Of a DNA stretch of 47,151 nucleotides, positions 27,810 through 35,946 are shown one piece after another. Below the pieces are notes generated by a model. That model was not told the origin of the DNA, made no database searches, and saw only the letters and a list, made by a program, of their open reading frames with translations. Numbering within the stretch: the first letter of the stretch is position 1; every line of letters begins with the position of its first letter. The stretch covers positions 1 through 47,151 of the forward strand of contig PULU01000055.1 in the NCBI GenBank assembly GCA_003551065.1. The letters run 5' to 3'. Source of the stretch: Thermoplasmata archaeon. GTDB lineage: Archaea; Thermoplasmatota; Thermoplasmata; Halarchaeoplasmatales; Halarchaeoplasmataceae. A program made the translations under genes and the position numbers.

Positions 27810-27856
27810 AACGTCATGTTTAACTGAGCATATCCGTTATATAATTTGCGCTTTCC

Positions 27857-30049
27857 CTAAAGGATATCGCTGCCCGGTGATATCTTTTTATCAGTACTGA
27901 TCGGACCCAATTCATCCTTCAAGACCATGGCCTTACCGTCTTTAACGATAGATGGTGCTGGACCTTCAAAACTATCTGTGTCCACTGGATCAAATTTTTT
28001 ATTAGCTACTACCTTTCCATCTGAGAATTCAGCTATTTTCAGGTCATGCTTTTGGAAATCGTTGAATGAAATCTGTTCAGCACCTTTCGTTGTACCTGAT
28101 ATCTGGGTGCCTACATCAGCGTTGGGAACCAACAGCGAAACAACATCATCTTCTTCAGCTGCTAACATCATAGCCTCCGAGGTCACACCTCTCAATTTCG
28201 CAGGTTCAAGATTCATCAGTACAACTATTTTCTTACCAGTCAGCTCATCTATATCGTAATAAGGTTTTAAACCAGCTACAAGAGTCCTTTCCTCATCGCC
28301 GATATCGACTTTGGTTATGTACAATTTATCAGCATCTGGATGTTCGGTGACTTGTTTGATTTCACCTACCCGTAAGTCTAACTTTTTCAGATCTGATTTT
28401 ATTTTCTCTTCTGTCATGATATCACTTATATCTATGTTTCTGTACAATGGTTTTGGTTCTTCTATTTCTTTACCCGTTTTAAGTGGTTCGAGGGCATCTT
28501 CCCATCTATGTTCATGAACACTACCCTCTTCTCTCAGATATGTCCATAATTCGTCCATACTTTCAGGTAGATATGGAGCACCAGCAATGGATATGGCCTT
28601 GACGATACTAAGAGCGATATTTAGAGTGGTCTTGCATCTTTCCTCATCCTCTTTGATCTCGGACCAAGGAGCTTGATCGTTGAAATATCGATTGCCTTCT
28701 CTAGAGAGCTCTAACAGAGTCTTGAGCCCGTCTTTGAATCTTCTATTTTCTAGGTTCCTTCCGAGCTTTTCAACCTTATTTTGAATTATGCTTAATATTT
28801 GCTCATCCCTTGGGCTCAATTCATTTGCCTCAGGTATGTGACCAAATTTTGAGTGTGTAAAGGACAAAACCCTATGTACGAAATTTCCTAGGTTCCCAAC
28901 GAGCTCGGAATTGTTCTTCTCTTGGAAATCCTCCCATGTAAAATTGGTATCCTTGAGTTCCGGCATTATCATTGTGACGTAATATCTTACTGCATCGGCA
29001 TCGAAATTTTTCATCACATCCGGCAACGATACGACTTTACCTCTACTAGTTGAAAATTGCTCACCACCGAGCCGCATGTATTGATTACCCGGGACATCGT
29101 ATGGTAGATTCAATCCTTCATCGTAACCCATCAACATCGCAGGCCAGATTATAGCATGAAACGGTATGTTATCTTTAGCCAAAAAATAATAATGCTCGCA
29201 TTCAGGATTTTTCCAAAATTTCTCCCAATCCCCACCTGTTCTCTCCGACCAGAGTATGGATGTTGAAAGATAGCCGATGACCGCTTCGAACCAAACGTAT
29301 ATCTTCTTATCCTCATATCCTTCTACCGGGACAGATATACCCCACTCCATATCTCTAGATATCGGTCTATCTTCTAAACCCCGTTTCAACCAACTTTTAG
29401 TGAAGTTCAGCACATGATTTTTCCAATAATCCTTATCTTCGATATAGTCTTCTAATCTATCCTGAAAAGCGGACAATTTAAGGAAAAAATGTTCACTTTC
29501 CTTGAGATTGGGTTCACCATCACAGAACATACATCTCGGTGAAAGGAGGTCTTCCGGATCCAGTAGTAAACCACATTCGTCGCACTGATCTCCTTTTACA
29601 TCCTCCTGACCACAGTTAGGACATGTACCCACTACATACCTGTCCGGTAGGAATCTTTCACAGTGTGGACAGTAAAATGTCTCCATTGTGTCCAAATATA
29701 TGTATTCCTTTTCGTACAGTGTTTTGAATATGTCCTGAGAGACCCTCTTGTGGGTCGGATTCATGGTGTAAGTGAAGAGAGTGAACTCGACATTCAGATC
29801 ATCAAGTGCTTTACTGTTGATCCTATGATATTTTTCAGCTACCTCTTCTGGTTGGACCCCTTCCTCTTCAGCTTTTACTGCCACCGGGGTTCCATGCTGA
29901 TCAGACCCAGAGACCATAAGAACTTCGTTACCGTTCATCTTGTGATATCTTCTGAATATATCTGGTGGTAGATAACATCCACCGACCTGGCCGATATGTA
30001 TCGCACCGTTAGCATATGGCCACGCAACTCCTATCATTATCCGTTTCAT
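27857..30049 (-). CDS. metG: Methionyl-tRNA synthetase with C-terminal tRNA-binding domain
   Basis: A 730-residue class I synthetase. The HIGH motif is HIGQ (residues 18-21) and the KMSKS equivalent is FSTSRGKVV. Between them are two zinc-knuckle pairs (CPHCERF, TCPNCG, QCDECG, RCMFCDG), the four-knuckle type. Anticodon-binding helices follow, then an EMAPII/Arc1p-like OB-fold about 620-730 (KLDLRVGEIKQVTEHPDADKLY), which raises tRNA affinity. A TATA box centred 26 bp before the ATG implies a leaderless message. Confidence 0.96.
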   Translation of the reverse strand: MKRIMIGVAWPYANGAIHIGQVGGCYLPPDIFRRYHKMNGNEVLMVSGSDQHGTPVAVKAEEEGVQPEEVAEKYHRINSKALDDLNVEFTLFTYTMNPTHKRVSQDIFKTLYEKEYIYLDTMETFYCPHCERFLPDRYVVGTCPNCGQEDVKGDQCDECGLLLDPEDLLSPRCMFCDGEPNLKESEHFFLKLSAFQDRLEDYIEDKDYWKNHVLNFTKSWLKRGLEDRPISRDMEWGISVPVEGYEDKKIYVWFEAVIGYLSTSILWSERTGGDWEKFWKNPECEHYYFLAKDNIPFHAIIWPAMLMGYDEGLNLPYDVPGNQYMRLGGEQFSTSRGKVVSLPDVMKNFDADAVRYYVTMIMPELKDTNFTWEDFQEKNNSELVGNLGNFVHRVLSFTHSKFGHIPEANELSPRDEQILSIIQNKVEKLGRNLENRRFKDGLKTLLELSREGNRYFNDQAPWSEIKEDEERCKTTLNIALSIVKAISIAGAPYLPESMDELWTYLREEGSVHEHRWEDALEPLKTGKEIEEPKPLYRNIDISDIMTEEKIKSDLKKLDLRVGEIKQVTEHPDADKLYITKVDIGDEERTLVAGLKPYYDIDELTGKKIVVLMNLEPAKLRGVTSEAMMLAAEEDDVVSLLVPNADVGTQISGTTKGAEQISFNDFQKHDLKIAEFSDGKVVANKKFDPVDTDSFEGPAPSIVKDGKAMVLKDELGPISTDKKISPGSDIL

Positions 30050-30070
30050 GAAACATACCTAATATTTCTT

Positions 30071-30080
30071 ACAATATAAA
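30071..30080 (-). promoter_or_regulatory. TATA box of metG
   Basis: TTTATATTGT (minus) is centred 26-27 bp before the metG ATG, giving a leaderless transcript. Confidence 0.5.
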
Positions 30081-30137
30081 TCCAATGATTAGCTAGATTA
30101 AATATAAAGACATACGATCAACCTCTATTTCATAATC

Positions 30138-30149
30138 TTTATATAAATA
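30138..30149 (+). promoter_or_regulatory. Strong TATA box before the small GTG frame
   Basis: TTTATATAAATA is close to the archaeal consensus and centred 25-26 bp before the GTG at 30169. Transcription would begin at or next to that codon. Confidence 0.5.
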
Positions 30150-30168
30150 CACATCTTTGCTCAATCTA

Positions 30169-30276
30169 GTGGTTCCCATAGAAGCCATATATCTGATAGC
30201 TTATAATATCCTACTACCTATAATTATTATACCTTTAGCGTGGCATATTTACCAGGAAAAATGGCCCCAAATTTAG
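30169..30276 (+). CDS. Possible 35-residue single-span membrane peptide
   Basis: A short frame starting GTG and ending TAG. It encodes a peptide with an acidic residue near the N-terminus, a hydrophobic helix (IYLIAYNILLPIIIIPLAW) of about 19 residues, and a polar tail HIYQEKWPQI. The support is the near-consensus TATA box at exactly leaderless distance and the clean membrane-peptide composition. It is not recognised as a known family. It lies between divergent metG and the DUF5611 gene. The promoter could instead serve a longer transcript into DUF5611. Codon conservation in relatives would decide. Confidence 0.4.
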   Translation: MVPIEAIYLIAYNILLPIIIIPLAWHIYQEKWPQI

Positions 30277-30410
30277 TTATTCATAATACATAATATGGTT
30301 TTTATCATCAAAATTTCAAGAGATATATAATTCTATCGAAAGAAAAAATGAAAAATTATATGAGTTACTTTACTCATCCCTTCCCAATAATAAATACACG
30401 AAGTGATAAC

Positions 30411-30734
30411 ATGGGAAAGAACAAATATGACGTGAAGAGAGGTCATTTCAAACATATAGAAGGTGACCAGTTAAAAGAATTGATGATCGAGATCTTCGAA
30501 GAAGTTGAAGAGAAAGATGAAAAACTAGTAACATCTTACGGAGCTATCGATCGTCTTGAAATCTGGACTGAAGGCAGGACAGGACTTTGGGTTGATGTCG
30601 AGATGGATGAAGATGCTGACGAACAGGAAGCTATGGAAACCATATCCAAGTGGAACGATTTTTTAGAAAGAGCAACTGGATTCAATGCAAAGAAAAGAAG
30701 AGAAAGAGCGAAGAAGAAAGCAAAGAAGTCTTGA
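30411..30734 (+). CDS. DUF5611 family protein
   Basis: A 107-residue small soluble protein with the family pattern MGKNKYDVKRGHFKHIEGDQ, then VTSYGAIDRLEIW, an acidic middle, and TISKWNDFLERATGFNAKKR, closing with a very basic tail (KKKAKKS). The function is unknown; the family occurs in Thermoplasmatota and methanogens. A longer frame from 30348 is open, but GTGATAAC directly before the ATG at 30411, matching the end of the archaeal anti-Shine-Dalgarno, and the family's usual N-terminus favour this start. Confidence 0.75.
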   Translation: MGKNKYDVKRGHFKHIEGDQLKELMIEIFEEVEEKDEKLVTSYGAIDRLEIWTEGRTGLWVDVEMDEDADEQEAMETISKWNDFLERATGFNAKKRRERAKKKAKKS

Positions 30735-30740
30735 TAAATA

Positions 30741-30751
30741 CTATATATTTG
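30741..30751 (+). promoter_or_regulatory. TATA box of the SatP-type transporter gene
   Basis: CTATATATTTG lies about 31 bp before the ATG at 30777. A leader of only a few nucleotides would result. Confidence 0.4.
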
Positions 30752-30776
30752 AAATATTTTACTCAATCGTGATTGT

Positions 30777-31364
30777 ATGGCTGACGAAAATAAATTGGCA
30801 AACCCCGCTCCCCTTGGTCTGATGGGTTTTGGTATGACTACGGTACTGTTGAATATTTATAATGCACAAAACATCAGCCCAAGTAGTATGATCCTTGCTA
30901 TGGGTATCTTCTACGGTGGTTTCGCACAGCTGATAGCCGGCTGGTGGGAGATCAAACAAAAGAACACCTTTGCAGGGGTAGCCTTCAGTTCCTATGGCCT
31001 GTTTTGGCTTACTTTCGTAGGTTTACGTATTATACCTGCTGTTGTCGAAGGTATAGAACCACCTAGTTATATGGCCACCGCAGCCTATCTTGCCATGTGG
31101 GGACTGTTCACAGGATGGATGTTCATTTCTACCCTAAAATTGAACAGAGCACTACAGGTGGTATTTTCCACCTTGACAATACTATTCTTCCTACTGGCAC
31201 TAGCATACGCTGTAGGTCCTACATCAGATCTAGGCCAGATGATATATACCATCGCAGGTATCGAAGGGATCATCTGTGGATTCAGTGCGATCTACACAGC
31301 GATGGCCGAGGTCACCAATGAGTACTACGGAAAGACCATATTCCCCATAGGACCCGTTGAGTGA
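30777..31364 (+). CDS. GPR1/FUN34/YaaH (SatP) family acetate/succinate transporter
   Basis: A 195-residue membrane protein with six predicted helices. The family signature NPAPLG is at residues 9-14, followed by MGFGMTTVLLN, then FYGGFAQLIAGWWEIKQKNTFAGVAFSSYGLFW, of which GGFAQLIAGWWE and FSSYGLFW are the characteristic elements. Members move acetate or other monocarboxylates. Its TGA overlaps the start of the DUF402 gene, so the two are probably cotranscribed. Confidence 0.93.
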   Translation: MADENKLANPAPLGLMGFGMTTVLLNIYNAQNISPSSMILAMGIFYGGFAQLIAGWWEIKQKNTFAGVAFSSYGLFWLTFVGLRIIPAVVEGIEPPSYMATAAYLAMWGLFTGWMFISTLKLNRALQVVFSTLTILFFLLALAYAVGPTSDLGQMIYTIAGIEGIICGFSAIYTAMAEVTNEYYGKTIFPIGPVE

Positions 31365-31870
31365 TGATGGTTCTAGTTCGATATCACAAACCAAGTGGAG
31401 ATACCAGAGAGTGGGAACAGACACTACTGGCGGATAGAGAGGAAATGATCGTATCCACCTTTCGATTCCGCCTTAAAAAACCTTTTTCACCTTTTGATTC
31501 CCGTATTTTGATCAAAGACGGTTATTATGGAGTTATGTTTGATCTATTTGACAATTGGTATAACGTTGTCAAAGTATACGATAAAAATAAAAATCTAGTT
31601 GGGTATTATTCAGATATCCGAACCCCACCAATAAGGATAAAAAATGGTTATGAAGCTACAGACCTGTTCCTAGACTTTTGGGTTGAACTAGATAGAAGCT
31701 ACATAATTTTAGACCTCGATGAATTTCAGGTAGCTAATTTATCTAAAGATTTGAAGAACCAGGCAAGGGATGTCGCAAAAAAATTGAAAGATATGATAGA
31801 AAACAATGTGTATCCGCCAAAGATTGTTAGTTCGTTCAATATATCTGCAGATGAAATCGGTGAGATTTAA
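31361..31870 (+). CDS. DUF402 (FomD-like) domain protein
   Basis: A 169-residue protein whose second half carries the DUF402 pattern: VGYYSDIRTPPIRI, DLFLDFWVELDRSYIILDLDEF, then a helical QARDVAKKLKDMI. Family members include FomD, a nucleotide-phosphohydrolase, and the C-terminal part of the RNA-binding FAU-1, so nucleotide or RNA chemistry is likely but the substrate is open. The frame opens GTG-ATG-ATG (31361, 31364, 31367), and one of these overlapping the SatP stop is used. Confidence 0.8.
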   Translation: MMMVLVRYHKPSGDTREWEQTLLADREEMIVSTFRFRLKKPFSPFDSRILIKDGYYGVMFDLFDNWYNVVKVYDKNKNLVGYYSDIRTPPIRIKNGYEATDLFLDFWVELDRSYIILDLDEFQVANLSKDLKNQARDVAKKLKDMIENNVYPPKIVSSFNISADEIGEI

Positions 31871-32012
31871 TCTATGAAAATCGATATCTAGGTGTTGACC
31901 GAAAAAGCCGGCGGGTACAAAACTTATTTCCGATTATTTATAATATGTTTTTAATACCCTCGCCTATCTTCTAGTATATAAACCTATATAAAGCGTCATA
32001 CAGTTTCTTTAA

Positions 32013-32036
32013 AATTCCCTAAGGAAATAGACCAGG
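32013..32036 (+). other. Degenerate ORB-like element
   Basis: TTCC-CTAAG-GAAATA followed by GACCAGGAG resembles the stronger box at 32160 in the same orientation, with one extra base in the spacer and a poor G-run. Also a TTCC/GGAA dyad. Confidence 0.3.
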
Positions 32037-32159
32037 AGTTGTCTGACGAAAGCTTTTTTATGGATTAATACATCGTTACATTTCCCTAGCCCGCTCCTTT
32101 AATGCGGTCAAACCGGGTGGAAAGCAGATGCCTTAACAGGTGTATATAGTCCGTTTCGA

Positions 32160-32183
32160 TTTCCACATGAAATAAAGGGGTGG
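32160..32183 (+). other. Origin recognition box (ORB)-like element
   Basis: TTTCCACATGAAATAA continuing into AGGGGTGG matches the archaeal ORB pattern: a TTCCA...GAAA dyad followed by an A-tract and G-rich arm of the type AAAGGGGT. Orc1/Cdc6 winged-helix and AAA domains bind such sites. The box lies 107 bp before orc1. Confidence 0.6.
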
Positions 32184-32289
32184 TTAGGCATAAGCCCTGA
32201 TTATCAAAGTATGGTCATAATCGTATTTAAACGATATCACATACCTTCAAGTCCAGAAGATTGATCATTGATATCAGGGGGAGATAAAT

Positions 32290-33573
32290 ATGGAAGGAAA
32301 CGTATTCAGCACATACATAAGTTCAAAGCCCCTGTTCAAAGGGGATCGGGATATCTTAAGACCATCCTATATACCTGAGGAGTTACCTCACCGTGAGAAA
32401 TACATAAATGATTTAGCTTCAATTATGGTAACAGCTCTTCGAGGTAACAGACCATCTAATGTATTGATATTCGGTAAAACAGGAACTGGTAAAACAGCAG
32501 TAGTTCGCTTTCTAGAAAGGGAGATAAACAGATTGAAGAGAGAATCATCTAAAAGTAATCTTGAAGACGATTTCAACAATGAAAATATAGATAGGGTTCA
32601 ATATGCATATATCAACTGTGAAGTAGTTGATACTCATTATGGCGTTATGAAAAATATAGGTAACAAATTCGTCGAGAAATGGAGCGAACAGATACCTTTT
32701 ACTGGTTGGCCTATGGAAAAAGTCTATGAATCTTTAAAGGAACGAATCGACGAAAAACCTAGGGTCGTCGTTATAATCTTGGACGAATTGGACAAATTAG
32801 TAACTAAAAGCGGAGATTCAGTACTATACCACTTATCTAAAATAAACTCTGAACTTGAGAATAGTAAAGTAAGCTTGATCGGTATATCTAATAATCTGAA
32901 ATTTACAGAATTTTTAGACCCGCGTGTGAGGAGTCGTTTAGGTGAGGAAAAATTGATATTCCCACCCTATAACGCCGATCAACTCAAGGATATTTTATCC
33001 GACAGAGCGAATAAAGCATTCGAGAGCAACGTGATAAGTGAAGAGGTCATATCCCTCTGTTCTGCCTTGGCAGCTCAAGAGCACGGCGACGCAAGGAGAG
33101 CTTTGGATCTACTCAGAGTATCTACCGAGATCGCTGAAAGAGAGAACTGTAAGAACATCAATACTAATCATGTTTACAAAGCAAAGAATAAGATAGAACA
33201 AGATTGTGTCAGAGAAGCAGTTATCACGCTGCCTACTCACTCTAAAATAGTATTGTATTCGATATTATTGAGTGAGAAAAACGGACACGATAAACTGACA
33301 ACTGGAGAGGTTTACACAGGTTACAAAGAACTGTGCATACGCTCTGGAATGGATCCCCTCACCCAAAGAAGGATCACCGATCTCATATCTGAACTAGACA
33401 TGTTAGGTTTGATCAACGCTAGAGTAAAGTCGTTCGGTCGACGAGGAAGGACTAGAGAGATACAAGCTAGTGTACAGAATGGAGATACCATCGATATAAT
33501 AGAGGATGACGAAAGTATAAAATCCGTAGATGGATTATCCCTTTCTTCTGTGAAACAGACAAAACTGATATAG
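32290..33573 (+). CDS. orc1/cdc6: Orc1/Cdc6 origin-binding initiator ATPase
   Basis: A 427-residue replication initiator. Walker A GKTGTGKT is at 62-69, Walker B VVIILDELDKL has Asp165-Glu166, sensor 1 is IGISNNLKF, and the arginine-containing DPRVRSRLGEE and sensor 2 GDARRALDLLR segments follow. A winged helix fills the C-terminal 120 residues (LTTGEVYTGYKELC, GLINARVKSFGRRGRTREIQ). It would bind ORB sites and help load MCM. CAGGGGGAG is 5-6 nt before the ATG. It is convergent with the signal peptidase gene, with T-runs between them. Confidence 0.96.
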   Translation: MEGNVFSTYISSKPLFKGDRDILRPSYIPEELPHREKYINDLASIMVTALRGNRPSNVLIFGKTGTGKTAVVRFLEREINRLKRESSKSNLEDDFNNENIDRVQYAYINCEVVDTHYGVMKNIGNKFVEKWSEQIPFTGWPMEKVYESLKERIDEKPRVVVIILDELDKLVTKSGDSVLYHLSKINSELENSKVSLIGISNNLKFTEFLDPRVRSRLGEEKLIFPPYNADQLKDILSDRANKAFESNVISEEVISLCSALAAQEHGDARRALDLLRVSTEIAERENCKNINTNHVYKAKNKIEQDCVREAVITLPTHSKIVLYSILLSEKNGHDKLTTGEVYTGYKELCIRSGMDPLTQRRITDLISELDMLGLINARVKSFGRRGRTREIQASVQNGDTIDIIEDDESIKSVDGLSLSSVKQTKLI

Positions 33574-33595
33574 GATTTTTTAAAACCTTTACTTT

Positions 33596-34498
33596 TTACT
33601 TTTTTATTATCCTTTTCTTATGTGAATTCCCATTATCATCTTCTTTGAGATCTTTCTTAGTATCTCTTTTATAATGATTTATAGAATATTCTAAAACTAT
33701 GGGTGCCGAAATGATAACTATAATCGAGATTACTAGATTCCGCCATGTATTCGAAGGTATGCTATCGGTTCTACCCATATATATCAATTTGATCGAACCG
33801 AACCAAGGTAATTCTCCTCTAGCTTTACCTTCGATCCACTCTATTTTTACCGGTTCTTGGATATTTCGCAGATTACCTTGATCGTAAATACCCCTACCAT
33901 TCCTGATATTGTTGTCACCCATGGTGATAAAACCATCGTGTCTATAACCATTGTCCTCATCGAGAAAGTTATCTAAGTCTATCTCTAAGATAACATCCCT
34001 GTGCCCATAGTCATAGATTATGATATTCTCTGTAAGACCATAGACTCTTTCACCTTCGTCACTCTCCCAATCCACTCCATAAGTTAAGTCCGCAAGAGTA
34101 GGGACGTCGAATCCATCTGCAGTTTCATTGTATTCTATGTACACCACTGGTCGATGGATAACTGGAGTTTTGTCTTCTGACCCATCTGGACGGAATATGA
34201 TCACATCGCCATACTGGCCATAACTACTATAACCAGAGTGTCTACCCTCTACATAAGAAACAATATCATCACGACAGTTGATAGACTTAACAGCGACTAT
34301 ATCACCGGTGTCTATAACCCCTATTTGACTTGCTGGAGGCTCTCCCTCACCGTGACTCATACTGGGAGATTCGATGACAACCATAGGAGGCCATCGTCCC
34401 GTATAAACATAAAGTGAACTTAATATGATACCTAATATCAAGAGGGCAATAGCTGCGTCCTTCAAAATCGGTATCAATTCATCTTTGAGATCTTCCAT
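33596..34498 (-). CDS. Signal peptidase I, archaeal S26B type
   Basis: A 300-residue membrane protease that cuts signal peptides from secreted proteins. N-terminal helix about 13-31, then Ser46 in ESPSMSHG, His115 in TPVIHR (the archaeal/ER-type His in place of Lys), and Asp195 in MGDNNIRN. A second helix lies at about 253-270 with a basic tail. The two-helix layout and a long insert between His and Asp boxes are within the family's range. The many secreted proteins in the window are likely clients. Confidence 0.92.
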   Translation of the reverse strand: MEDLKDELIPILKDAAIALLILGIILSSLYVYTGRWPPMVVIESPSMSHGEGEPPASQIGVIDTGDIVAVKSINCRDDIVSYVEGRHSGYSSYGQYGDVIIFRPDGSEDKTPVIHRPVVYIEYNETADGFDVPTLADLTYGVDWESDEGERVYGLTENIIIYDYGHRDVILEIDLDNFLDEDNGYRHDGFITMGDNNIRNGRGIYDQGNLRNIQEPVKIEWIEGKARGELPWFGSIKLIYMGRTDSIPSNTWRNLVISIIVIISAPIVLEYSINHYKRDTKKDLKEDDNGNSHKKRIIKK

Positions 34499-34525
34499 GT
34501 CGAAATAATCTACACTACACCTTTA

Positions 34526-35092
34526 TTAAGTATTTTTCTCGAGAATGAACCCAGTTTTAGTCAATTCTTTATAAACTATGTTGATCCCCCTCTCGATATC
34601 CCCAATATTTTTCCCGCCAGTACAAACTACCTTTCCAGAACCAAAAAACAACATAACTAGCTTTGGATCTGACATCCTGTACACCAATCCGGGGAATTGC
34701 TCTGGTTCGTATTCTGTTCTTTCTAATCCCAATGATATAGCTATCGAACTTAGATTGAGTCTATCTTCAAGGTCTGTGGTCGCTACTATATTTTGGATTT
34801 CTATATCAGGTTGTTCCAATACCTCGATGTTATTTTCTTCTAATATTGTTTTGAGATAATCCACCGTTTTATAGATTTGTTCCTCTCGTTTGGCCCCAGT
34901 ACACACCATCTTTCCACTACCAAATATCAATACTGAAGTTCTAAATTCTTTTTCCCTTAACTTATAGATCACACCTCTAAATTTCTCAGGCTCATATTCA
35001 GAACCATCTAACAATTCTACGATCTCATCTAGATCGAAAGAGTTACCTAGTATAACCGAGGCGACTATGTTTTGAACTTCTATCTTGAACAC
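34526..35092 (-). CDS. tbp: TATA-binding protein
   Basis: A 188-residue saddle-shaped general transcription factor made of two direct repeats. Repeat one has IQN-like VQNIVASVILG, PEKFRGVIYKL, and FGSGKMVCTGAKR. Repeat two has IQNIVATTDL, PEQFPGLVYRM, and FGSGKVVCTGGKN. An ATG lies 63 bp further upstream in frame, but the GTG at 35092 is preceded by AGGAGGG at the right spacing and gives the usual short archaeal N-terminus (MFKIEVQNIVAS), so that start is chosen. The gene is divergent from dCMP deaminase. Confidence 0.96.
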   Translation of the reverse strand: MFKIEVQNIVASVILGNSFDLDEIVELLDGSEYEPEKFRGVIYKLREKEFRTSVLIFGSGKMVCTGAKREEQIYKTVDYLKTILEENNIEVLEQPDIEIQNIVATTDLEDRLNLSSIAISLGLERTEYEPEQFPGLVYRMSDPKLVMLFFGSGKVVCTGGKNIGDIERGINIVYKELTKTGFILEKNT

Positions 35093-35182
35093 CAATATCC
35101 CTCCTATATTTATAGTAAATTCTTTTACGTTGATGTTACTATGAAATATATTCAATATTTATAAAACTTCGCTTTTAATACC

Positions 35183-35200
35183 TCTTTCGCAAACGAAAGA
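35183..35200. promoter_or_regulatory. Inverted repeat upstream of the dCMP deaminase TATA box
   Basis: TCTTTCG-caaa-CGAAAGA is a perfect 7-bp dyad immediately before GATAATTAAAG, the likely TATA box. It may be a regulator site in the divergent tbp/deaminase spacer. Confidence 0.35.
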
Positions 35201-35209
35201 TAATTAAAG
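35199..35209 (+). promoter_or_regulatory. TATA box of dCMP deaminase
   Basis: GATAATTAAAG is centred about 28 bp before the ATG at 35232, so the message is leaderless or nearly so. Confidence 0.45.
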
Positions 35210-35231
35210 CAAAAAGGTTTACAGTAGGACG

Positions 35232-35675
35232 ATGAACAGACCTACTATCGATGAGTATTTTATGTCTATGGCCGAATTATCTGCTTCAAGATCAACTTGT
35301 CTTAGAAGAAAGGTAGGGGCAGTGATAGTAAAGGATAAACAGGTTTTGAGCACGGGTTACAACGGTGCTCCAAAAGAACTCCCACATTGTGAAAAGGTTG
35401 GATGCCGTAGAAAGAGGATGAAGGTGAAATCTGGTACTAGACATGAATTGTGCAGAGGGGTTCACGCTGAACAAAACGCAGTTATCCAAGCAGCCGTATT
35501 TGGAGTAAGTGTTAAGAACGCAACACTTTACTGCACACACCATCCATGTGTTTTATGTATGAAGATATTGATAAATGCAGATATAAAAAGGGTGGTTTAC
35601 AAAGAAGGGTATCCCGACGATTTATCACAAGAGATGTTGGAAGAAAGTGAGATAGAGATAGAAAAAATTGATTGA
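35232..35675 (+). CDS. Deoxycytidylate deaminase family protein
   Basis: A 147-residue zinc enzyme predicted to turn dCMP into dUMP for thymidylate synthesis. The zinc ligands are His78 with catalytic Glu80 in GVHAEQNA, and Cys106/Cys109 in HHPCVLCMK. The insert with PHCEKVGCRRKRMK and HELCRG is typical of the ComEB/dCMP group, where it can bind an extra zinc. It stands alone, with its own promoter, divergent from tbp. Confidence 0.92.
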   Translation: MNRPTIDEYFMSMAELSASRSTCLRRKVGAVIVKDKQVLSTGYNGAPKELPHCEKVGCRRKRMKVKSGTRHELCRGVHAEQNAVIQAAVFGVSVKNATLYCTHHPCVLCMKILINADIKRVVYKEGYPDDLSQEMLEESEIEIEKID

Positions 35676-35728
35676 CATATAAATAATAAAATAAAAGTGG
35701 ACCATATTTAAGGCCCGATTAAACTGTT

Positions 35729-35896
35729 TTAAAGGCTAAGTGCATCTACTGGACAGACTTCTATACAGTTTCCACAATCGATGCAGGTCTCCTCGTCTAT
35801 AATTGCTACTTCTTCTACCGTGATGGCTTCTACCGGACATTCCGGTTCACATTGGCCACAGGCAATACAAGCGTCCTCATCTACGTCTACTACCAT
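35729..35896 (-). CDS. 2[4Fe-4S] ferredoxin
   Basis: A 55-residue electron carrier with two complete cluster motifs, CIACGQCEPECPV and CIDCGNCIEVCPV, each followed by the usual EAI/DAL turn. A longer frame is open upstream, but the ATG at 35896 has GTGATAA directly before it and gives the normal ferredoxin N-terminus (MVVDVDEDACIACG). TATATATA at about 35925-35935 (minus) is a likely promoter of its own. It is 50 bp downstream of its paralogue on the same strand. Confidence 0.93.
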   Translation of the reverse strand: MVVDVDEDACIACGQCEPECPVEAITVEEVAIIDEETCIDCGNCIEVCPVDALSL

Positions 35897-35946
35897 TTTA
35901 TCACGGGGGATGTGAGGTATACTATATATAAAAATTTTACTGAAAT

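Larger units (their letters stand above)
31871..32289. other. Gene-free 419-bp region, candidate replication origin next to orc1/cdc6
   Basis: No coding frame is supportable here. It holds AT-rich stretches (31921-31996, with TTATTTATAATATG and TATATAAA), a strong ORB-like box (32160-32183), a weaker one (32013-32036), an imperfect inverted repeat bracketing the strong box (ATGCCTTAAC 32128-32137 with GTTAGGCAT 32183-32191, one bulged T), and the probable orc1 TATA (GTATTTAAACG, 32223-32233). Archaeal origins commonly lie just upstream of orc1/cdc6. Base skew and further boxes could not be computed. Confidence 0.55.

Noticed and set aside
32106-32127. A 22-nt stretch with GGTCA at one end and AGCAG at the other, as in the SRP RNA domain IV tip
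   Set aside because: Spacing matches, but the GNRA-type GGAA tetraloop is missing and the flanks do not pair to make helix 8. The flanks fit the origin interpretation better.
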